A stretch of 26,250 nucleotides of DNA from a virus: IMG/VR virus record IMGVR_UViG_3300013093_000234, positions 1 through 26,250 of that record. The stretch is one strand, 5' to 3'. Under the pieces are notes generated by a model that was given only the letters and a program-made list of their open reading frames with translations, had not been told where the DNA came from and made no database searches. A program made the translations under genes and the position numbers. Below, one piece after another: positions 9,900 to 15,926 of this stretch. Numbering within the stretch: the stretch's first letter is position 1; each line of letters starts with the position of its first letter.

Positions 9900-10090
9900 A
9901 AGCTAAAAACACGAACCCATTCAAAGGGAGTGCTTGCTGGCACCCACTTGAAGTGTTGCTTTTTACGCTCAGGTTGCTCGAAGTCTGTGCAAACCATAAC
10001 CCAGTTCTTTTGTGGGCTAAAAGTCACACTTTCGGCTACACGTACGACTTGAACAATTTTACCATTCATTTTAGCGACAGTAACAGTCAT
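9896..10090 (-). CDS. 64-aa hypothetical protein
   Basis: ATG at 10090 has a strong AAGGAGG upstream. The product is beta-rich and basic in the middle: MTVTVAKMNGKIVQVVRV, then KNWVMVCTDF, then KKQHFKWVPAS and a C-terminal FEWVRVFSF. Alternating Val/Ile and several Trp/Phe residues suggest a small barrel. It lies 10 nt downstream of the GIY-YIG gene and is probably cotranscribed with it. I recognise no family. Confidence 0.65.
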   Translation of the reverse strand: MTVTVAKMNGKIVQVVRVAESVTFSPQKNWVMVCTDFEQPERKKQHFKWVPASTPFEWVRVFSF

Positions 10091-10100
10091 AACAGCCTCC

Positions 10101-10427
10101 TTAGTGTGTGTTTAATTCGGGATTATATGTGTTAATCAGTTCTCTTTCTATGGCATGTGCGGGCTTACGTCCACGTACAATGTCAACTAAAAGTACTACA
10201 AATGCTTCTGCACCGTATTCTCTAATACTGTTGCATAAAGCCCACGCTTTGTTTTCAGTTACTGCACGACGAACGTGCTTCTGAAAACGAATTTTGAGTG
10301 CTTTGTTTACTTGTGAACCGCAAACTGTGATACCAATGTATGACTCGTTTGTGTTAGTATTCACTAACATATAAACGGCATGTTTAGTATCTTGTCTGCG
10401 TTTACGTGATTGCTTTTTAACTTCCAT
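10101..10427 (-). CDS. GIY-YIG nuclease-domain protein, 108 aa
   Basis: The GIY-YIG core is visible: AVYMLVN (Y19 in the GIY position), SYIGIT (Y30-I31-G32), R47 in KIRFQKH, and E94 in AIERELINTYNPELN, the metal-binding glutamate followed by the family's terminal Asn-rich motif. The domain fills nearly the whole protein and no DNA-binding domain follows, as in small phage nucleases and unlike group I intron homing enzymes such as I-TevI. The basic N-terminus (KKQSRKRR) may contact DNA. It is not inside another gene or intron, so a free-standing homing or DNA-degrading enzyme is possible. ATG at 10427 is 6 nt from a TATAAT, with no Shine-Dalgarno. Confidence 0.85.
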   Translation of the reverse strand: MEVKKQSRKRRQDTKHAVYMLVNTNTNESYIGITVCGSQVNKALKIRFQKHVRRAVTENKAWALCNSIREYGAEAFVVLLVDIVRGRKPAHAIERELINTYNPELNTH

Positions 10428-10433
10428 ACTAGT

Positions 10434-10469
10434 ATTATAACAAAAACGTCATTTCGGATCTACCGAAAT
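10434..10469 (-). promoter_or_regulatory. -10 TATAAT with palindrome over the -35 of the GIY-YIG gene
   Basis: Minus-strand TATAAT is at 10434-10439. At the -35 distance no good hexamer exists; instead a 7-bp-arm palindrome, atttcgg-atcta-ccgaaat (10451-10469), covers it, suggesting an operator or activator site. Confidence 0.5.
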
Positions 10470-10492
10470 TTGTGGCAAAAAAGTAACACTTT

Positions 10493-10520
10493 AGTACTAC
10501 TTTTTACAGTAGTACTTTTT
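10493..10520 (+). terminator. Rho-independent-type hairpin reading in the plus direction
   Basis: Arms agtactact (10493-10501) and agtagtact (10508-10516) are perfect 9-bp complements with a 6-nt loop, and a T-run follows on the plus strand (10516-10520). On the minus strand it sits 2 nt after the stop of the acidic 75-residue gene, where it could also help end that transcript. Confidence 0.5.
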
Positions 10521-10522
10521 GC

Positions 10523-10750
10523 TTAGTGTAGGGTTTCTTCTTTGCTTATATTTTCAATATCGTAAATACCGAAAATTCGTAGTATTTTTTCGACATTTTT
10601 AGGTGATTTAAAAGGTGCATTTTCGGGTAAAAATACTGATTTTAATTCCCCGTCGGGGCCTAACACAAAGCCATAATCCTCGTCAGATAATTCATCATTA
10701 TAGATTTCTTCTATAATTTCGTCTTGACTTAATGTTGTAGATTTACTCAT
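10523..10750 (-). CDS. Acidic conserved phage protein, 75 aa
   Basis: ATG at 10750 overlaps the stop of the HExxH gene by 4 nt (ATGA). The product is strongly acidic in its first half (DEIIEEIYNDELSDEDYG) and then has FVLGPDGELKSVFLP, a phrase I recall from small proteins of T4-like cyanophages that sit beside the same HExxH protein. A C-terminal helix (NVEKILRIFGIYDIENI) follows. It could be a partner or inhibitor of the upstream metalloprotein given the coupling, but no family function is known to me. Confidence 0.72.
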   Translation of the reverse strand: MSKSTTLSQDEIIEEIYNDELSDEDYGFVLGPDGELKSVFLPENAPFKSPKNVEKILRIFGIYDIENISKEETLH

Positions 10751-11313
10751 ATTAGCTCCTGTCCGTTTAAGTATTTAACTATTTGTTTTTCTAATTTTAG
10801 TACTACTGAACGATCATTGTCAAATGTATTTTGATATATCTTATACATTGCACATTCTGTGAATGGTTTATTATATGTCATTGATTCTGCCGCAATACTA
10901 AATCCATATGCATCTATTTCGCTTTCATCGCCGAGATACGCTTGATCTTCATTATCACTGATATAGGGTTTTAAATTTTTGTTTTTTCTTTGAGATTTAT
11001 GTACAAGTTCATGCCCCATACATTCAGCAAGATCAAAACTAAATCTATCCCAATCTAATAGATTTGTAAAATAAAGTTCTTGATCAGGGCGGTATACTAG
11101 TGTTATTTCTATACCGGGTGTTTCATAACGATCATACAATCCCGACACTACAATCATGTCTACATCAACCATAGCATCTCGGTGTGTACGAAAAGAAAAA
11201 TCCGTAGAGGAAAATTGTCTACGGATTAATTTTGTAAAGTCTGCGGCAGTAAAAGAACGATCTGTGTAACGTTCCTTTAATGCCAACACCTGATTACGAA
11301 TTTTTAAAAACAT
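10747..11313 (-). CDS. HExxH metallopeptidase-like protein, 188 aa
   Basis: Residues 101-105 read HELVH in a helix (AECMGHELVHKSQ), the zinc-binding motif of gluzincin-type proteases. A Glu/Asp-rich segment follows 25-30 residues later (YLGDESEIDAYGFSIAAE), where E130, E132 or D134 could provide the third metal ligand. The N-terminal half is alpha/beta and has no signal peptide, so it is probably cytoplasmic unless released at lysis. The start ATG overlaps the SleB stop by one base (TAATG), and its own stop overlaps the next ATG, giving a coupled three-gene operon. The function is unproven: it may be a protease in head or tail maturation or in host takeover. Confidence 0.75.
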   Translation of the reverse strand: MFLKIRNQVLALKERYTDRSFTAADFTKLIRRQFSSTDFSFRTHRDAMVDVDMIVVSGLYDRYETPGIEITLVYRPDQELYFTNLLDWDRFSFDLAECMGHELVHKSQRKNKNLKPYISDNEDQAYLGDESEIDAYGFSIAAESMTYNKPFTECAMYKIYQNTFDNDRSVVLKLEKQIVKYLNGQELI

Positions 11314-11894
11314 TATTTTTCAGCGTAAAAAATATGTCCACCAATTCGTGCAACTTTCTTTTTTAGTTTTCCCCATGCTGGTCTAATTGTAGTAGCATGA
11401 AAATATAATACTTGATCATATTTGTCCTGCAGGTCAGTGAATCCACCTTCCAACAGTTGTTCTGCTACATAATGACTTTCAATCCAGCGATCATCATCAG
11501 TTTTTGGTTTTGCAACTGACTGACAGCTCCAACTAAATTGACATATTGCTGTAGTAACCATTTTGGTTGTTACTCGCGAAACATGCTCAACTTGATCAAA
11601 AATATGATAACGTCTTGTATGTACTTCTTCGTTGGTTACAACTTTGCGTGTGTGTTGAAATAGTGTACGTTGATGTACTACTCCACAAATTGAATCGCTG
11701 AAACGACCGTCGGCAACTCGGTTTAGTGTAACTATGCCAACTGCTACTTTTCCTTCTTGTGTTTCGTTGCCGGCTTCATAATATATATTTTTAGCCAGGC
11801 AATCTAAATCGCGTTTACTATATGAATCTGCATGACCGGGTGCCATTACGGTCAGGGCGATGATTGCGATCAAGATATTGAATATCTTTTTCAT
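11313..11894 (-). CDS. SleB-type cell wall hydrolase (lysin) with signal peptide
   Basis: The 193-residue product starts with a signal peptide (MKK, hydrophobic residues 4-18, likely cleavage after GHA at residue 22). The mature part matches the Hydrolase_2/SleB family: CLAKNIYYEAGNE with the probable catalytic E40, AVGIVTLNRV, CQFSWSC (118-124) and YFHATTIRPAW followed by GGH. SleB enzymes are lytic transglycosylases or related peptidoglycan hydrolases; in T4-like marine phages they are the usual lysin candidate. Export by the host Sec system would allow holin-independent access to the wall, or it may act at a late stage. AGGAGG lies 8 nt before the ATG. Its promoter is at 11949-11977. Confidence 0.9.
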   Translation of the reverse strand: MKKIFNILIAIIALTVMAPGHADSYSKRDLDCLAKNIYYEAGNETQEGKVAVGIVTLNRVADGRFSDSICGVVHQRTLFQHTRKVVTNEEVHTRRYHIFDQVEHVSRVTTKMVTTAICQFSWSCQSVAKPKTDDDRWIESHYVAEQLLEGGFTDLQDKYDQVLYFHATTIRPAWGKLKKKVARIGGHIFYAEK

Positions 11895-11939
11895 TTTTCG
11901 TCCTCCTAATTTTACTTGTTAGATATTTAAGTTCATATC

Positions 11940-11977
11940 TATATAGTTATAATACTATATAAGTCTTGTAAAGTCAA
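11940..11977 (-). promoter_or_regulatory. SleB-operon promoter with palindrome over the -10
   Basis: Minus-strand TTGACT (11972-11977) and TATTAT (11949-11954) have a 17-nt spacer. A perfect 8-bp inverted repeat, tatatagt/actatata (11940-11947, 11954-11961), straddles the -10 with a 6-nt loop, so it is a candidate operator. A 5' leader of about 45 nt follows. Confidence 0.6.
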
Positions 11978-12016
11978 GATAAGTAATGATTTTTAGAAAA
12001 AACAGTCGATAAAACC

Positions 12017-13921
12017 CTACTTATTCTGTGATAAGTACGTAGTTATTGGTATGCCTTGGCGGTCTGCTTGCTGTAATGCCAGTGCCGGTTGTGGATCGTT
12101 TGTCGTTTGAATTCCCACTGATTGTAGAGTTTGCATATTGATTGCTTCGGCTATAGCAGATCTCAAAATGTCTCCGTATGAATCTAGAGTGGTAATATTT
12201 GCAAAAAATTGATAGGATTGTGTTTGCAATTTGTCCGTTGCATTGTTAACAAAGTTTTGAGCAAAACTATTTAAACTAACTGTGGGACTTGGAAGAAATT
12301 TTATATTTGATTTTGTCAAGTTTGAAACTTCACTACCGAGATGGTTTATCATTGTAGTGTAAGCAACGTTTGCAGTCTGATATGCAGAAGAATTTGGAAA
12401 CTGATTTAACGCCGCTGTAACAGCCGCGGCTGCAGTATTCACTGGCGTGATAGATCCGTATGTATATGTTTGTGTTTCAGAATTATACGTTACCTGGCTA
12501 ATGTATGTGTTAACTGCTGATTTAAGAGCGTTTAGAGCTGATATAAGGCTGCTGGTGTTTAAACTAGAATATGCTGTTACAATTTCTTTTAACAATACAG
12601 TATAAGGAATGCCAGCAGTAGCACCTAAGAAATCAGCTATTGTTGCTTGTCCTAAACTTCCTGTGCCGGTTGCACTAGCAGGCATTAATGTTGATATTGT
12701 ACTTGACAATAAAACATTTGCAGTTGGTTCGCTAGCTGAACTAGCAACTAATGTAGGAACTTCGATGTTGTTAAGAAAGGTAGCCAAGTCTTTCCAGGAA
12801 GCAAAGTATCCTGTTTTAAAAATCTTCTGTAGGTATGTACCGAATGATGGGAAATCCTTTATGCCTAATTTAGATAAACTAGTAAGAGTGTTTGCATCAA
12901 CAACTTTTGAAAATGTCAATAAATCATCAAGAGTTTTTATATTGTTAGGTTGCTCAGCAACAAATGACGTTCCTGATATTATAGATGCTAAATTTGCACC
13001 TGTAATTTGTGAATATATTTGATGCATTACTGCTGGACTTGATGCAGTAACTGTTGTTACAGTAGTACTAGACTGCAAGGATGGTAAAGTATATTGTCCA
13101 ACAACTGTGGATGTAGCCGACAATGAAGTTGGCTGTTGTCCTGTGTACGAAGTACTAGGTTCTACCTGCGTTAGATTAGTAAGATTTAATCCAGCATCAC
13201 GGAATAAAGTAGTTAATCCATATTTCCCAAGTTTCTGATTTAATAAATTCTGCCCAAACACATAAGGATCACTGCAGGTAGTTATATTAGATATATCATA
13301 CATTGTGCCCCAATTGGCAATAACATTTGCCAGTAGTGCACCATTGGCACCAATGCCCCCAGTGGACACATCTAAGGGACTGGTATAACCAAGCCCAGTT
13401 TGTGCATAAGTTTTACCCTGCAGAATATTTACAGAGCTTACTGTTTCAAACGAGCTTGTAGCTGCACCTGAAACATAACTATATACATTTGCAAAACCTT
13501 TATAGTTGTTGATAAACGCAAGATTAGCTTGAGTTTCTAACGTATGACTAAAACTAGCAGTATTGACCAATCCACTATAAGTGTATCCTGTGAGTACTTC
13601 TTGTTCACCTACTTGTGTATATACTGGAGTAGCAACATTACCATAATATTGAACATTGCCTGACGAAACTGGCGTTGCCCATGCTGGATATACATCAAAC
13701 ATAAATGCTGCCACATTAGAAACTATACTAGATAATGGCGCATTTAAATTCGTTTGTGTTTGTCCTGAGGTAGCGGCAATTATTTGGGCAATATTTGCAT
13801 ACAATTCTATTGTAGGTAAATTTTGATACGTGGTTACAATATTATACAAATTTTGGCTAACACCCAACCCGTGTCCTTGGATGATAGTCGCTTGGGCGTT
13901 TAAATTTAATGACGATGACAT
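12017..13921 (-). CDS. Virion structural protein, 634 aa (baseplate/tail region)
   Basis: The long product is rich in Ser, Thr, Ala, Asn and Gln, with very few charged residues or Cys, a typical composition for a phage tail component. Residues 1-20 (MSSSLNLNAQATIIQGHGLG) and the alternating helix/turn pattern are not from any enzyme I know. It starts 2 nt after the PAAR-tip gene stop, so it is probably made with the baseplate spike. Similar proteins after PAAR genes are annotated only as structural in T4-like marine phages, as I recall. ATG at 13921. A tail-spike-associated or effector-like protein carried by the tip is a possible alternative. Confidence 0.7.
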   Translation of the reverse strand: MSSSLNLNAQATIIQGHGLGVSQNLYNIVTTYQNLPTIELYANIAQIIAATSGQTQTNLNAPLSSIVSNVAAFMFDVYPAWATPVSSGNVQYYGNVATPVYTQVGEQEVLTGYTYSGLVNTASFSHTLETQANLAFINNYKGFANVYSYVSGAATSSFETVSSVNILQGKTYAQTGLGYTSPLDVSTGGIGANGALLANVIANWGTMYDISNITTCSDPYVFGQNLLNQKLGKYGLTTLFRDAGLNLTNLTQVEPSTSYTGQQPTSLSATSTVVGQYTLPSLQSSTTVTTVTASSPAVMHQIYSQITGANLASIISGTSFVAEQPNNIKTLDDLLTFSKVVDANTLTSLSKLGIKDFPSFGTYLQKIFKTGYFASWKDLATFLNNIEVPTLVASSASEPTANVLLSSTISTLMPASATGTGSLGQATIADFLGATAGIPYTVLLKEIVTAYSSLNTSSLISALNALKSAVNTYISQVTYNSETQTYTYGSITPVNTAAAAVTAALNQFPNSSAYQTANVAYTTMINHLGSEVSNLTKSNIKFLPSPTVSLNSFAQNFVNNATDKLQTQSYQFFANITTLDSYGDILRSAIAEAINMQTLQSVGIQTTNDPQPALALQQADRQGIPITTYLSQNK

Positions 13922-13923
13922 GC

Positions 13924-14250
13924 TTAACCTACTAAGATCGTTGGATCACCAGTTAGTGCCACCCAGTGAAACTTACAGGTGCACATAGTAGTAGGACTAA
14001 TTACTGCTACTGGACGACCTTCTACCAATACGTTAGGTACACAAGGAGGTGCTATTGTTGCGGCTTCACACGCAGGATTATATCCCGGAGCCTGAGGATT
14101 AGTGAAATTACCATGAGGGCTAACTAGTGCACCAATTGTAGCAACGGGCCGACCGCCTGCTAGGACTGTGGTTGTTATACTTGCTATAACACCAGGAGGT
14201 CCATATAGGGTATTTGTTTGATCCCCTGTACAAGCGATTGGTAGTCCCAT
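13924..14250 (-). CDS. PAAR-domain baseplate spike tip
   Basis: The 108-residue protein has the PAAR repeat pattern twice: VLAGGRPVATIGALVSPHG (29-47) and VLVEGRPVAVISPTTMCTC (74-92), forming the short pointed beta structure that caps the spike in contractile tails. Metal ligands are probably chosen among H46, C90, C92 and H95, as known PAAR tips bind one ion by His/Cys residues. Its length equals gp5.4-type tips. It lies between the Sm-like gene (1-nt gap) and the 634-residue tail protein (2-nt gap), consistent with baseplate assembly. ATG at 14250. Confidence 0.9.
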   Translation of the reverse strand: MGLPIACTGDQTNTLYGPPGVIASITTTVLAGGRPVATIGALVSPHGNFTNPQAPGYNPACEAATIAPPCVPNVLVEGRPVAVISPTTMCTCKFHWVALTGDPTILVG

Positions 14251-14251
14251 T

Positions 14252-14560
14252 TTATGTAATTATTCCACTAGATGCAGGTTGAATACCGGTTGTAGTACGG
14301 ATATAGTGATTTTCAATATCCTTAATTACCGGAGCATGCATCATTACATGCGATTTACTCAACGTTATATTATTATTTATATCCGCAGAAATTAGGGCTT
14401 GCATCAACCCCAAGCCTTGTTGGCTGGGAATAAGAGTACACGGCTTACTTACTACGTAACCAGTATCTGTATCTTCTACTAATTTTGCAACAACTTCATC
14501 GCCATTTGCTAACTTGAAGCAGAGAATATCCCCTGCGCTATAACCTTTTTGAATTAACAT
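14252..14560 (-). CDS. Sm-like small phage protein, 102 aa
   Basis: The first half (GDILCFKLANGDEVVAKLVEDTDTGYVVSKPCTL) resembles the Sm1 motif of Sm/Lsm-like barrels: a strand with 'NGDEVVAKL', then a turn and a second strand. The second half (GLGLMQALISADI, then LSKSHVMMHAPV and HYIRTTTGI) is conserved, from memory, among T4-like marine phages. The gene lies between glutaredoxin and the PAAR tip, with 1-nt gaps on both sides. The function is unknown; RNA binding is suggested only by the fold, and an unrelated virion role is equally possible. ATG at 14560. Confidence 0.68.
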   Translation of the reverse strand: MLIQKGYSAGDILCFKLANGDEVVAKLVEDTDTGYVVSKPCTLIPSQQGLGLMQALISADINNNITLSKSHVMMHAPVIKDIENHYIRTTTGIQPASSGIIT

Positions 14561-14561
14561 A

Positions 14562-14807
14562 TTATCCTTTTAATGTTTGAAAAAACTCATCACTTTGACG
14601 TGCTAGTCCTGTATAACCACCTTCAACTAGCAGTTTACCATCTTGGTAAATTTGTGGTACTGTACGGTGCCCTTCTGCGACAATAAATTCTCTTGCTGTA
14701 GGATCTTGGTCTACCCTAACTTCTGTGTAATCAATGCCTTTTAGTTTTAATAAATTTTTTGCTTGGACGCAAAAAGGGCAGTTATCTTTACTGTATACTG
14801 TAATCAT
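14562..14807 (-). CDS. Glutaredoxin
   Basis: The 81-residue product is a single glutaredoxin domain: the dithiol site C10-P-F-C13, the cis-proline motif RTVPQ (P51) and the glutathione-binding GGY (63-65). It is the expected electron donor for ribonucleotide reductase, and lies 15 nt after nrdB in the same transcript, as in many T4-like phages (NrdC role). GAAGGA precedes ATG 14807. All key residues are present, so it should be active with host glutathione reductase. Confusion with thioredoxin is excluded by the CPFC site and the absence of WCGPC. Confidence 0.95.
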   Translation of the reverse strand: MITVYSKDNCPFCVQAKNLLKLKGIDYTEVRVDQDPTAREFIVAEGHRTVPQIYQDGKLLVEGGYTGLARQSDEFFQTLKG

Positions 14808-14822
14808 AATTTTTCCTTCTTT

Positions 14823-15923
14823 TTATAATAATGGCAACTCGTCGTAATCTACAGTATCTGACATTACTCCGATTACATAACTAGTTGACTCGCTCTCTTG
14901 AAGAGCTGTTTGTTTTTTACTTGTATCTGTATGTTTGTTAAACCATGGAATTGGTGTAGTCTTAGGTGCTGAGTGCTGATACTTAATACCAATGTCTTTG
15001 AGTGCCGATACGGCTGTGAAATCAACAAAATCAATAAGGATATTAGCGTTTAAACCAATCACAGGACCTTTCTTAAACAGATATACTGCCCAGTCCTTTT
15101 CCTCACGAATAACATCCATGTATAGTTGATATACTTCTGCTTCACATTCCGCTTTGATTTCAGCAAAGCGACTATCTTCTTTTGCTACTTGATTGATCAA
15201 ATAAGCAGTCCAACCTTTGTGCAATAGTTCGTCTTGGAGAATTAAACTAATAATATTACCATTGCCCATGAAGATACGATTTTCTACCATTGCTAAACTT
15301 GTAGCAAATGATACCATAAAGCGGAAGGCTTCTAATGCATAGCTGGCATGTAGGGCCATCCATATTGCTCGAATATGTTCTTTTTCAGTTACTTCCTGAC
15401 CGAGTTCCTTGCGACAGTTAATTAAATGTAACGCATCATAGTAGTTACCAACAGAACTTGCCATGTCTACAATTTCTTTTGTGTCGTGAATAGTGTTAAA
15501 CACTTCTTTGGGCACATTGTAGATGTTGCGAATGATATGTGAGTATGAACGACTGTGAATGTTCGTTTCAAAGAATGTCCAGTTGTAGATTAATGCTTCT
15601 AGCTCAGGTAAACTAATTACCGGAGCAAACACCTGACTTGGTCCACGGCCTTGTAAACTGTCTAATGCAGTTTGACGCAACAGGTTACTGGTAAAAATAT
15701 GTTTAACTGCTTCGCTAGCGTCTTTAAAGTCGTTAGCATCTTTAGTCAATGAAATTTCTTCAGGTACCCAAAAGAAACCACGTGCTGTAGTTTCAAAGTT
15801 AGCAATCTTAGGATACTTAACTTCTTCAAAACGTTGAATAGTAACTGGACCCGCTGGATCCAGAAACATCTTACGTCCAAGATAATCAGTCTTGGTATTT
15901 AAATTATATTGTTGTTTACTCAT
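14823..15923 (-). CDS. nrdB: Ribonucleoside-diphosphate reductase beta subunit (class Ia-like)
   Basis: The 366-residue protein supplies the diiron/tyrosyl radical. By comparison with E. coli NrdB: W52 (W48), D88 (D84), E119 (E115), H123 (H118), Y127 (radical Y122, in HSRSY), E198 (E204), E232 and H235 (E238/H241), and C-terminal Y349 (Y356). Relative to E. coli there is one extra residue between E119 and H123 (ETNIH, against ETIH), while the Trp four residues before E119 is aligned, so the first ligand pair is spaced ExxxH instead of ExxH. The other ligands keep their spacing. It lies 3 nt after nrdA. The C-terminal tail binds NrdA. It converts ribonucleotides to deoxynucleotides for phage DNA synthesis. 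Confidence 0.96.
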   Translation of the reverse strand: MSKQQYNLNTKTDYLGRKMFLDPAGPVTIQRFEEVKYPKIANFETTARGFFWVPEEISLTKDANDFKDASEAVKHIFTSNLLRQTALDSLQGRGPSQVFAPVISLPELEALIYNWTFFETNIHSRSYSHIIRNIYNVPKEVFNTIHDTKEIVDMASSVGNYYDALHLINCRKELGQEVTEKEHIRAIWMALHASYALEAFRFMVSFATSLAMVENRIFMGNGNIISLILQDELLHKGWTAYLINQVAKEDSRFAEIKAECEAEVYQLYMDVIREEKDWAVYLFKKGPVIGLNANILIDFVDFTAVSALKDIGIKYQHSAPKTTPIPWFNKHTDTSKKQTALQESESTSYVIGVMSDTVDYDELPLL

Positions 15924-15926
15924 AGT

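Noticed and set aside
11985-12016. Terminator after the 634-residue structural gene
   Set aside because: A T-run is present, but no stem longer than three base pairs could be drawn before it.
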